Assembly (NCBI GenBank): GCA_003993805.1
Contig: RSEF01000001.1
Coordinates: forward strand, 203,456,770-203,520,769
Direction of reading: 5' to 3'
Origin: Himantopus leucocephalus
Taxonomy: Eukaryota > Chordata > Aves > Charadriiformes > Recurvirostridae
DNA: 64,000 bases
Notes under the pieces: model-generated
Told to the model about the DNA's origin: nothing
The model's database searches: none
The model's input: the letters and a program-made list of their open reading frames with translations, nothing else
Position numbers and translations under genes: made by a program
Shown here: piece after piece, positions 36,043-47,800 of the stretch
How positions within the stretch are numbered: position 1 is the first letter of the stretch
Layout of the letters: each line of letters starts with the position of its first letter

Positions 36043-37602
36043 TCTGTAGTGCTGACTCCATTGAGGTGCTCCTCGCTGGTGACGAAGCCTCACGTGTTGT
36101 ATAGAGGTGAGGCTTTTATTCCTGCGGGCACCTAGGAAATCCTCCTCTCCCTTCTCTCTCAAAACGCAGAGTCTGAAACAGATATGAACTGCCACCTGTG
36201 CCATGGCCAGCAATTGTGCTATACACCGAAGATATTAATTTGTTACCTATTAGTTTCAGTCTCTGTGAAGGAGATTCACTTCAAGGTGAGTGTGGAATAA
36301 TGTAGCTATTCATACAGAGAGCAATATTTCCTTTTTATGTGGCAAGTCTAACAAAATAGATGACATGAATTATGCGACTTCCTTTCACCAAAGCATCTTA
36401 AGTAGTTTGTAAATATTCCTATATGCCAGATGCTTTAGGCAGAGCAAGGAAAAAAAATTATTGCACCCCAGCTCTCTGGAAAAACTGTTAAATTACGAGC
36501 AGATACATGATTCAGAGAAAGATATTTGGTTTCTCTTAGAGATATTGTAATAATTTCCAGACTATAATAAACTGAGGGTTAATTCTTTAGCTTTTTTAAT
36601 TATCTCTTCTGATTGTGTGACAGTAGGAAGATGGCTTCATAGTTAAATGTGGAACTTTGGGAGATGTGAGTTGGATGGCAGGGTCTGCTGCAGGCTGTCT
36701 CTGACCTCAGATAAGTCTTTTAATCTCCGTGTTACTCCTGTTTGCCTGTGGAAAACTGAGATAATATCCTCTTTTCATCAGTTCTCCCTTTGGTTTGCTT
36801 AGATTGCAATCTATTCAGGTCAAAGATTTAGTCTTATTTTACATGGCATTTAGATGGACCAATTTCACTGAGGTCCTGGAGCTTGATCTATAGATAATTC
36901 TATTTTCTAATAGTATTATCTGGAAAATATCTACAATTAATCCATGAAGAGGTACTAAAATCACAATGAAGAACAATTCCTCCCAAACTACTTAAAATTT
37001 CTGTCAAATTGCAGAATGGCGATATTATATCTAGATCATTAGAAGAACAGCATACAGCTGGCAGATGAGGGCCCCCAATGTTGGCACAGTCTGAATATTT
37101 TATGTTAAAGTGCTGTTTTTACTCTAAGATGGCTGGTATTTGTTATGTCTTAACATTGTGTCTTAAAAAGCTTGTAAAGGAGAAAAAGTTCTGCAGAAGA
37201 CAGACAGTAGCATTCCCCCTCATTACCAGTTCCAACAGATCTGTCAGGTTAGAAAAAATGCTAAAGTGAAAATCAAGATATTAAATCTTTCTCTTCCATT
37301 AGCTTGTGACGCAAAACTGAGGAAGAATAAGAACAACTTAACACAAAACAAAATTCTGAAGTGAATGGAAGGTCAATACATAGTTTTAACACATTAGCTT
37401 TCCTCTGTAAACAGAAGAATTGAAATTGCTATGACTAGAGACCTTTGAGAAAGTGGGAAGTACAAAATTAAGCAGTAGTTAATGAAGATGACAATAATAA
37501 AAAATTTTCCACAAAGCTGTTCAGAATCAGATAAATAACATCAAGGAGTCAGATTTCTCTGCCTTTAGTGAAGCAGGTACCAAAATTCTGAGTCCTGATT
37601 AC
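36043..37602. other. Intergenic, nothing recognised
   Basis: AT-rich sequence with no supported gene, RNA or repeat. Confidence 0.55.
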
Positions 37603-37961
37603 CCCGATAATGGGAGCTGCCAGCTTCTCCTGGTGGGCTGCAATGTTGAAAGTCCTCAGGCCTGGCCTCCTGCCACAGCGCCTTCCCCCAGCTTGCCTAG
37701 CCCATCTGCGGCATGGCTTTAGTTGTCTCTCTCCTGCGGCACTGGGTAGCCAAGACAAGGGTGTGGAGTATGTATCTAAGTNTCCGCTAATGGGAGCTGC
37801 CAGCTTCTCCTGGTGGGTTGCAATGTTGAAAGTCCTCAGGCCTGGCCTCCTGCCACAGTGCCTTCCCCCAGCTTGCCTAGCCTATCTGCGGCATGGCTTT
37901 AGTTGTCTCTCTCCTGTGGCACTGGGTAGCCAAGACAAGGGTGTGGAGTATGTATCTAAGT
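37603..37961. repeat. N-joined tandem copy (assembly overlap)
   Basis: 37603-37781 and 37783-37961 are 179-bp copies joined by one N at 37782. By eye they differ at 2 edge positions and at 4 internal positions, all 4 C in the first copy and T in the second. The apparent 135-codon frame at 37610-38017 exists only because both copies are read through and is not a gene. Confidence 0.85.
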
Positions 37962-40900
37962 ACTTATGTCCAGATATAAGGTGGCAGTATTTGAAAGTCC
38001 TCTGGATTCCCTTGTAGGCAGTGGAGAGAATGTTTCTAGGTAGCATCCATGTAACCTATCTTAAACCTCTACCTCACTTCAGATTTCTCTTGGCTGACTA
38101 CGAAGGATGAATCATGTCTGAAACAACTTTTCTTCCCTTCTGTAGGATAAGTGTGAAGCTATTGGTCCCCCAAGGGCTAAACCACCTCCAGGCTCTTCTG
38201 CTGGGACACAGAGGGGCAGCACGAAGCCCGTGTCCAGGATGTGTCTTGGGTTGGTGTCTGCTATTACTGACTCCCTCAGCAAAGCCACCTGTGCATTATT
38301 CTGCCTTTCCTCTTCCTGCAGCCACCTCTGTGAACGCAGGGACATCCCCCAACCCTGCCCCTACTGCCATGTCCCAGGACTCCCTGGGTGTTTGTGGGAA
38401 GGGCAAGGGGACTCTCAGCTTTTGGGGCACCAGGTCTGCATCCTCACCGCTGTGCATGCGAGCCCTGGACAATGTGAAAGGCCCGGTTTGGGTTTACGTA
38501 GCAAATAATCCTGTAACTGCAACGAGAGGGTTTAGGCAGAAAAATGCACAGGGACGCAGGCTGAGACTGTAGCGCTGGCTGTTTCCCAGAAGCCCTTCCT
38601 CAAATAGTGAAAGAAAGGGGGTGTAGAAATGAAAAAAACCTGAAATAATGACTTACGGATAAATCTTTCCAGTCCCTGTCCTCATTTCCTTTGGGGTGTT
38701 GTCTTCTTTTTCCAAGGCGTTATGCATTTTAAAAGGTCTAATCTTTAATTCCTTACTTTTTAACAAATGCAAATGAGTGTGGTGGTCTTGCAGCCTTCTG
38801 ACCACTTGCAAAAGCTTCGGTTCCTCTTTGACACACCTGCTCAGGAGGGGTCCCACTAGTGCAATGCTTGTGGGGTGTTTTCTGAACACCTTCACTGCTT
38901 TTAACAAGTGCTACTGCCTCCTTGCTTGTGTAAGGACAAGTCCATGTGGACACAGTTGCAAGAGAGGAGTCTAAGGGAGAAAGAACTTCAAAGTTTCAAA
39001 TTATATACTTCATGAAATGTATAATTCATACTTATGAGAATTGTGTACAAATCCTTGTTGCATTGTATAATTTGTGCATATGATCTCCTGTAGTTCCTCA
39101 GTGAATGTCGTTATTCTTTTTTCTTATTAAAATATAAAAAATGTTTTCCTGTTGTCTCATTTTGCTAGAATTTGCCAATTGTTTGTAATTGGACTTGTCT
39201 TAGATATAATGTTCTCTGTTTCTTGCTGGATGGGACATGCCTGAACAGGGAGCGTGAACAATTATCCCAATATGTGAAGATTTAACGGCAAAACACCCAA
39301 GTGCTTTGCGTGCAATGATGCTCGGTGTGCCTAATGGCTATGGAGTTATAGTGGTGGTCCTACAGATGATGTCCTGCTGCTCCCTGCACTAGTTTAGTCA
39401 TCTAAAATGCTGTTGGTTACCCACAGCTCTCACCAGCTTGAAGGGGCTTTGTAGGTGTGCAGTGCTTTAGAAACTGAGACCTCTTAAGGAAAATAAACAA
39501 GGACGTGATCAGCACTCTTCAACCTATGTGACAGCTAATCTTTTTCTACTTTGTCTACTGTTTTTTCAAGAGCCAGAAACCTTGCCTCTTTGCTTTAATA
39601 GCCTCTAATTAATGCACGTTTTTCCTCTGTTGCTAGCACACCTGACACCTCTTCTTCATGTAGTATCTAAACATGATCTCTGTTTTTCATGTCAGCAACT
39701 GAGTTTTTCATTCATGTCATGTATAAACCCGTGCAGGTTGGATCTCCAGTGTTTTCATCAGCAGCTTACAGTATACTGTGCCCTTTCCTAATATCCTTAA
39801 TCTCTGCTTCTGGCAAACAGAATAGTGACCTACTTTATTTTTCTGCCTTCAGAAAAAAAACACCAAAGTGCATGTGGTGCAGCAGCAGCTGTTTCCTGAC
39901 AGCCAGCAAAGAGCAGTGGTGTCCCTGGTTCAGAGCTCTGCTAAAGCCATTCCTGCTTTTACATCCCCCTCTTCCCCCTCCATGCGTGTGGGCATTCACT
40001 GCAGCCCTATCTCTGGTGGTGGTGCTTGGGCACCATCACCCAAGTCTGGACAAAACAGAGGAGGAGAAGGGATTGCCTGTAGATGAGGATGGGTTAATTA
40101 CAGGGAAAGTGGACTCGGGGGCTGCAATCCCCTCTGGTAGCACTCCCTGACGCAGTGATGACTCCTGCTTGCAAAACTGGAAAGCTCTTGAATGACAGAC
40201 CTCTTCTCGGACCTCCACCTGAGCTATCGCTTATTTGGAAAACGTGTGGGGAGTAGGGACCAATGCATTATGTTTACTTTTTAATATGGGGAGAATGGAG
40301 GTGTCTTTCCCATGCTTCCCTCCCCCTCCCTTTCTTCAGTGGATGATGGTGTCAGTGTTGACTCATCAACCTGCTTGCTTCATGGGCATCTTCCAGTACC
40401 TCCAGGAGCCCCAGTGCTTCACAAGGCTGTCATATGGTGATGAGAGCTAGGCACCAAAATAGAAAATCAATAGTATGCAAGCAGTCTCCTCCCACATGTG
40501 CTTTTAAAAATCTCCCCCACAACCTTTTGCATCAACACTAACCAGATTTCACCTATAAATCTGCTACACTTAATCTCCCTGAGTACCTCTCCAGCACTCG
40601 TCTCTCATCCCCAACTTAAGCTCCCTTATTGACAGATGCACACACACAAACAACTTTTTTTTTTTTCCTCTCCTTCTCAATCCTCCATTGTTCAAAAACA
40701 ACATATGACAACAGGTCTGGCAGGGCCGTATCCATCCTCTTTGCACTCGAAGTAGGGAACGGTTCGAAATGGGAGGATGGACCTTTGCTCTTGCCCTGCT
40801 TTCACAGAGCTTCTTGTGAGAAGCAGCCAGGCAGCCCGTGGTCTCAAATTTGGGGGCTTATGTGGCCATCTCCAGCCTCCCCGCGAAGCCATGGCATGTA

Positions 40901-43900
40901 TCTGCACAGTTGCACAGTAGCAGCTGGATGTTTTACCCTTGGCTGGCTTTAATGCTGCCTTCAAGTTATTGTTTCAAAGCTGCCTGATGCAACATCAAAG
41001 CAGCAGCCCAGACAAAGCACATTCAGGCTGGGAGCTGGGGTGGAAAGAGGGAAAATTCGCAGCAGAGCGATCATGCAGGCTGTTTTTTCTTTTGCTTCAA
41101 TGGGAGTGAAGGGCATGCAGGAGACCTGCTGGCAGAAGACATTTTATAGGTGTGAGCCTGGCTAGAGGGAAAATCCAGCCCAGCTCAGAATGCTGTTAAC
41201 TGCTTTTTTTTTTCTTTTCTTTTTTTTTTTTTTATTGCCAAACTTTTTTAGTACATATTGATTGGATATTGATATTTGGACTAGGGTAACAGCACAAAGA
41301 GTTAACAGAGTTTCTGAGTTAAAATGCATTGGTTCTTTCATGTAGTAAAAAGAGATGAGTAAGCTGAGAATCCTAACAGGAACTAATCTCCATTTCAGAT
41401 CTTGTTTAGGAGATTAATTATGGAATATTGTAGACCTAATTAAACACACAATCAAGGGCAAATAGGCACAGCCTTACACCAACTAACAGAAATATAAAAA
41501 TTGTTGTCCTGGAACAGATTGTGTTTCTGTACTTGGAAAGTGAGAAACAGCCACAGCGTCTTACAGCTCTCACATAGATGAAACAAGTAACAGCAAGAAA
41601 AAAAGGTCTCAATACATTAACCAACAAATTCTATAGTAAAGAAAAACTAATGACCTTCCACAGCCACAGTTGCAGTGAGTTTTGTGGGTACCAGGAGGTC
41701 TCAGACTGTTTTTCCACTTGCACAGCATCATCAATTTAAGGAACCTAAATTGACATAAAAACATTAATTCGCCTTATTACTAATCTGTTGAATAGCTGGA
41801 GAAACAGAAACCTGAGTACTGAAATAATGTGCCTGTGTTGTCCCACAAAATCGGTGAAAGAAAAACTAATATAAATTGAGAGTCTTGACACTCAGCTGTT
41901 CTGTCAAGATTTAAGGAATTAAGGATGTTACTTTGTAAACATACAAAAACCCACCCTGGGGGAAGTGAAATCACAAATTTAACTAATTGAGACAAATAAT
42001 TCCAGGCTGCTCTTGTCAGCTGGCAGTTCCTGGGTTTGAGGTTTTGTTTTTCACTGAGCTCTTATGAATTCCTTGTTGACTCTCCCAAGTCTTCGCCACT
42101 TAGAAAAACTGGCAATTCTGTATTTTTTAATGAAATTGCCTGTCACAGATGCATAAGTTTGGCTCTCTAAATTCTGCAGTTACTCAAATCACACATGGCC
42201 ATTGAATCAATCAATTCTTAAGCAAGGGATATACACATATATATGTATGCATGTGTATTACACATTAGTTATTTAATTTCAAAGTGTTTCTGATGCCCTT
42301 TTCAGCTCCAGAGAGAAATGGCATGGCTACCTTTGCAGCATGGGCATGGTGGTGATGATTTTTCCATGAGTGTGCATGCTGGAGAAGCTGTTGGCTTTGA
42401 TTACAGGTGTCTCCGCTCCTCTTCTTTGAGTCGCCCCAGGTACTGGGGGACCATCTCGGGATGCAGCACCGTAGTGCAGCCGTTTTGGCCTTTTCCTTGG
42501 CTTTCCAGCCCATCTGTTTGATGTCTGCACCTTTTGTCAGGCCCAGCCATTAGTCAGACTTCTGTTGCACACTGGGTTGTTCTCCCTTGCCCTTTGCTTG
42601 TTACTCCTGGTTTTCTCTTGCTCTTGTTCCTTTGTTATAACTGACACATTTTGGGCACTGCATTTTATCCTCTGCTCCTGGAGGTGGCTCTAAAAAAGCC
42701 TTGTCCTTTCCTGTTTCTTCTTTACTGCCTCAAAGAAATAAAGAAATAAAGGTGTGCGCTACTTTTGAGGACAAGAATATGAAGCGTCTGTTTGAAAATA
42801 ATGTTGAAAACAATGTTGCTCATCTGCATGTGTGGGAAGAAAATAAGTGAACAAATCACCTGTGTTACACTCAACCTTTGAAGAGTATCAAGGATAACTC
42901 TAATTTTACAGGGTATATTTTTCCCTCAAGGAATTTTTAAAGGACACAGCTGAGAAATGGCTGTAAATAAGGAAGTGATCGGAAACAGAAACCAGATGAA
43001 GGGGGTTTACCTGGGACTTCTTGTGAAGCTCAGCCACTTCCCACGCTGCCAAATTCCTCTCGTGGTGGTGTTGCCTTTTAACAGCAAGAGGAAACTATCA
43101 GATAAAGTTCTGGAAAGGCTGGAAGGCCAGTAACTGGTGAGTTGGACTACAAAGCCACCACCACTCTGGTCCCATTTTCCATGACTCAGATGACCAAGTA
43201 CCTTCCTAATCAAGCAGTTTGCGCATTTTTAATTTCAATAGCAAAGTTTTGCAGAATCAGGCACACATGTTCCTTTGCAGCAATGCCAGTAAGACTGGCA
43301 TAAACCAGTGCCCTTCACATACATGTAGCCACTCCAAGGTGACTGCTCTGTTACTGAAGTGGGGATGGCTACTGGGGTTATCTTTCATGCTAAAATCTAT
43401 GGCTTTGTTCAGCTTTCAAGGGGAATGTGGAAAAAAAATTGAAAAGATATCGTGCTAAAAATGAGAGCGGTCTGTGAGAGTTGTTTCTCCCCAGAGCAGA
43501 ACTGACTAAATCTTGTGTCGTTTTCTGCAAATAAAATTAGTGGCTAAGATTTACAAAAGTAAAAATGTTGATGGCAAGGTGGGTCCTGCAGAGCCTCTGG
43601 GAGTATGGAGCTGTATCCACTCACATGGACCAACCCCAGCATACACCAGCTCCTGGTGCTTTGCAAGATGTCAGGAGAGATTACTGTTTCTGTCCCAGGG
43701 TTCAATAAAGTTATTCATGTATTTATGGAAAAAGAAAAAAAAAACTCAGCCATTTCTATTTTGATAACAGTGGTTCATGATACACTTTGTGTTCTAGAGG
43801 AGCAACAGAAGGAGTTTCAAAAGTCTGCAGTTCTCTGGTCCAAAACCTCAATAAATGTGCTCAGAAATAAGACTGTTTCACAAAGACACGAGCCCCCATT

Positions 43901-44254
43901 TGTCCCGCTGAATGGCTGGGGACTGGGCCTGAGCAAAGGCGTTTTACAAATTTTTTTTTTTAATCCTGCTAAAAAAATTTTTGTCTTAATAGGACAGTAA
44001 TCCACACGTGCTGTAATACTGGTTACTAATTAAATCATTTTGAGAATTAGAAATGCAGATAAAGCAAGCAGGGATTAAGCAGGGTCTGGTAGTTTTAGTC
44101 TGTTTAGGAAATTCCCAGTTGAGTTTTTACAGAAAACGGCTTAAATGAGCACAGACAGGAAAAGCACCTTTTCAGCAATCACTGTTTGTTACATGGAGCC
44201 TGTATATCTCTAATAGTGATGTCTTTGCACACGTTAAAGGAAAAAAAATTATGT
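37962..44254. other. Intergenic, nothing recognised apart from simple tracts
   Basis: Contains a T-rich tract (41203-41233) and short TA/TG alternation near 42228-42256. The open frames (for example 38114-38572 and 39689-40150) show no domain or splice support. Paired TAATTA cores at 41413-41420 and 41437-41442 could belong to a regulatory element. Confidence 0.5.
41203..41233. repeat. Poly-pyrimidine (T-rich) tract
   Basis: T10-C-T4-C-T15 type run, with no matching transposon body recognised beside it. It may be an old retroposed poly(A) tail in antisense or a simple repeat. Confidence 0.8.
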
Positions 44255-44462
44255 GATACTGTCATGGTTTCAGCTGGGATGGAGTTAACTTTCTTGCTAG
44301 CAGCTTGTGTGGTGCTATGTTTTGGATTTGGGATGAGAGGGCTGTTGATAGTGCACTGGTGATTTTGGTTGTGGCTGAGCAGTCAAGGCCTTTTCTGCTC
44401 CTCACACTGTCCCTCCAGCAAGTGGGCTGGGGGTGCACAAAAAGTTGGGAGGAGACATAGCC

Positions 44463-44486
44463 GGGTCAGCTGACCCCAACTGACCA
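44463..44486. promoter_or_regulatory. Nuclear-receptor half-site cluster in the LTR
   Basis: GGGTCAGCTGACCC (44463-44476) is a perfect palindrome of two GGGTCA half-sites. TGACCA at 44481-44486 adds a third half-site; on the minus strand it forms a DR4-type direct repeat, TGGTCA-GTTG-GGGTCA. It sits about 40 bp upstream of the LTR TATA box. Binding is inferred from motif only. Confidence 0.4.
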
Positions 44487-44523
44487 AAGGCATATTCCAT
44501 ACCATGTGAGATGTTATGTGCAG

Positions 44524-44531
44524 TATATAAA
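44524..44531 (+). promoter_or_regulatory. LTR TATA box
   Basis: TATATAAA about 264 bp into the solo LTR, in the expected place for the U3 promoter. Present-day activity is unknown. Confidence 0.6.
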
Positions 44532-44838
44532 GCTGGGGGAAAAAGAAGGAAAGAGGGGGGACATTTGGAGTTACAGCGTTTGTCTTCCCAAGTAACCATT
44601 ACATGTGATGAAGCCCTGCTTTCCTGGAGATGGCTGAACACCTGCCTGCCGGTGGGAAGTGGTGAATGAATTCCTTGTTTTGCTTTGCTTGCGTGCATAG
44701 ATTTTGCTTTACTTACTAAACCGTCTTTATCTCAACCCACGAGTTTTCTCACTTTTACCCTTCTGATCCTCTTCCCCATCCCACAGCAAGCGGCTGCGTG
44801 GTCCTAGTTGCTGGCTGGGTTTAAACCACAACAGATAC

Positions 44839-47800
44839 ATATGAGGTCAGTACTTTCTATAATTCAGTAAGATCCATTTTTTTTTTTTTAACATATGAGA
44901 TAAACCCATTTTTTCTCTATGTTACTGACAGAAAGTATCAGCCTGGGGCAAAGACCCAAAACTGGGAAGTGTGAGGTGTATCAAACATGGCCCAGGAGGC
45001 TCCCAGAGGCGTCATGTGTAACTTGGGCACAACGTGCCTTACTAGGAAGGATGCATTTGGCATCTCCCTCCATGCTGTCCACAGCTCTCCTTTTCCCTTG
45101 GCTGCTTCCTCGGAAGGTGCTCATCTACCCTTGGAGAGGGCTGAGGGGATGGGATTAGAGGTGTTCACTTCTTCTGCAGTCCTCGTGAGACCTACAGGAA
45201 AGGGAAATCCTCTCCCAGCTCCGTGTGGTACCTCCACCCCATATTTCCCCACCTCTGTGCAAGAGGAATCTCTTTGGGGTTTCCAGCCATGGGGAATGGG
45301 AGCAGCCGGGAACCAGGATTTTGGAAACCGTCTCCCAAGTTGACCCAGGGCTGGCCGCAGTGCATCCAGCCGCCCTCTCCAGCATCCTCACACCAACACG
45401 TGTAGCCTCGCTGCTCTGCTCGGTCTTTGGTTCAGGCTTTGCAGGGCCTGGCTGAGCTCTGAGTTACGTCAGCTGGTATTTTTGTATTACAACTTTGGTT
45501 TTCAGTGCTTTCATTTAGCTGCTAATTAAGATGCTTAAATGGAAATGTAGACACTCAAGTTATGGTTTATACGTTGTCTAGGTCTGTACTTGAAAATGTG
45601 TTGATCTAAATTACTGGCAAGTGCAGCTTTCTACATCTCCGATAGCACTGTCTTACACAACCAGGTCCCTGGCGTGCTGCTTGATCCTGGTGTTACAGAT
45701 GTGGCATAAAAATAACTACATTTTCAAGCCCTGCCTTTGTAATTTAGCCCAGTAGTATGATTGTCCAGCTATGGCTTATAGCAGGAAACCCTCAGTAAAG
45801 AAAATCACACCGGACAGAGATTCATAGTGGCATGCTGTAGTCTTCTCTCTTTCAAACAAGGAGGGTGAAAAACAGTTTGAAATGAAGGTGGATGGAAACA
45901 TTTGATTATTGCTTCCTGCCATTTTGAGAGTATCCTGTGCCATTCTTTTTCTCTTTAATTCTTATTAAATATAAATGAAACACGACAAACTATGCGCAAA
46001 CACCTTGTTACAAGATAATAATTCACCATCTGATGCTAAGATTCTTAAATTTTCAGAAATCTCTGGTGAATACTATACTCTCTTAACTGGTAGCAGGTTA
46101 ATATATTTCCTTAGGGTAAATGACTTTTCGCTTTTGATGTTAGGAGAAACTTCTCTGGAAATCTTTCTCCCTAGCTAGAAGCAAATAGTTTGTAATGCTT
46201 TATTATAACTGAACATCCATTCAGTGTACAAAAAAAAGAAAAGACTCTTACAAGAAATACCTTATCAATACTATAAATGATTAATAGAAAAGCATCATTC
46301 CCTTAAAACGCTTCACCATATTTGCAGTGCAAAAGGCAAGTCAGATGCTGGAGTCACACCAAATTTACATTAGTGGTCTATGCTCCTGTGTTCTGCTCTT
46401 ATTTTATATGCCTTCCTATCACTGTCTAAGTGCTTTCCAATTGTTCTGTAAGTGAGCTAATTGATGTGATTTGGTTGTGTTCTTACCCTTTCATTTTTAT
46501 TTGTGCAGTGCAGTGTTTTGGTAGGGTTTGTTTTCTTTAGGATACACAAAACTATTTATTTACATTGGAGAAAACAGAGAGGGAAAGTGCACCTTGTGCT
46601 TGCGACCAACAGTTGTAAGGCCGAATGTTCCCAGTCCCTGTGGGACTCCACTCCCAGAGCAATTGGGCTCACTGATTTCCAAGGACACTGGGTTGAGCCC
46701 TTTCCAAGAGCTGCATTTGGGTCAGCATATTTAGGTTTTCACATGCCTCTAACAATTAACCAGCTCAAACCCTCCTGCCTCCATGAGATAGCATCATACC
46801 TCTGCGGTTAAAATCTTCCTAGAGAACTGAAGGAGCACAGATTTAAGCCGATTCACAACAGCTTTAATTAAAACTCAGTTAAACTGGTTCACATTTAAAC
46901 ACCTGGGAGATATATGCATGATCCACACTTAATTACTGTTGTGCAGCCTAATGCCCTCTTCCGTGCCCACAGGTAGTGGGCTCGTGCTCGGGCGCTGTGG
47001 GGTGCAGAGCTCTGCCGGGCTGCTCCACTCTCTTCTCCCCTCGTCCACCGCTCCCGAGCCCTCCCTGCCCTCTCCCCGCACCTCGCTGAGGCTCGGTGGC
47101 CCCAGGCGAGCAGCTGCAGAGCGTAGGGACGGCAGGTGGGGAGCCCAGTGCCACCCCAGCGGGGCCACTGCCGTGCTGCTGAGGAGTAGCTGCTTGTACG
47201 GTCACAGGGGCAGCGGAGACTGGTGGTGCCCGGCACTGCCTGCAGCCATATGGCTGCTCCAGGGGCTCCCTGGCACAGCCCCCAGCAAATCCTCTTAGTT
47301 CAGCTTCACCCTCTTTCTCGCCTCTTTGATGTCGGTCTTGCCTTGGTCCCTGCTCCAGTCTCAATTCCCACCACAAGCTCTCGTGGTCAGGCGGTGGTTG
47401 TGCCCCCGGAGTTCTCGTGGCCTGACCACAGCTCAAGGATGGGACACTGAGGTTACATCTGCTCTCTGCACAGGGTCCTGCCAGGTGATGGGACAACAGG
47501 CACAAAATGGCCCGCATTCATGCCATTATACCCTCTTGCCTCCCAAACCAAGTGGCTGCATCCAAACCACCTTGCCCGCTCCTCTGATATCTGTCATAGG
47601 CACATTATCGAGATGAACAAGCCTAAGGGGAGCAAAAAGGGCATTTGGTAATGAGGGGCACTGTCTGGTAGCAAAGACCAGGAATGAAGAACTTAAATCT
47701 GCTGCTAACATTGATTCTCCTCTTTAGTACATTGATAAGGTATCTGTTTGTCTCAGTGTGTCACAGGCACGTTCCTAAGGCTGTTACGAGGGTTTTTGTT

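Larger units (their letters stand above)
44255..44838 (+). mobile_element. Solo LTR of an avian endogenous retrovirus
   Basis: A 574-bp element (44260-44833) begins TGTCATGGTTTCAGC and ends TTTAAACCACAACA, with TG...CA termini and imperfect inverted ends (9 of 11). It is flanked by the 5-bp direct duplication GATAC (44255-44259 and 44834-44838). A TATA box TATATAAA lies at 44524-44531. No internal viral genes adjoin it, so it is a solo LTR left by recombination. A 5-bp duplication is typical of class III (ERVL-like) elements; I assign the class only tentatively. Confidence 0.85.

Noticed and set aside
37610..38017. 135-codon frame with an internal repeated peptide
   Set aside because: The repeat comes from the N-joined duplicate at 37603-37961, an assembly artefact.
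46948..47517. 189-codon minus-strand frame as a gene
   Set aside because: Arginine/glycine/proline-rich translation of a GC-rich islet, with overlapping frames on the other strand and no recognised domain.
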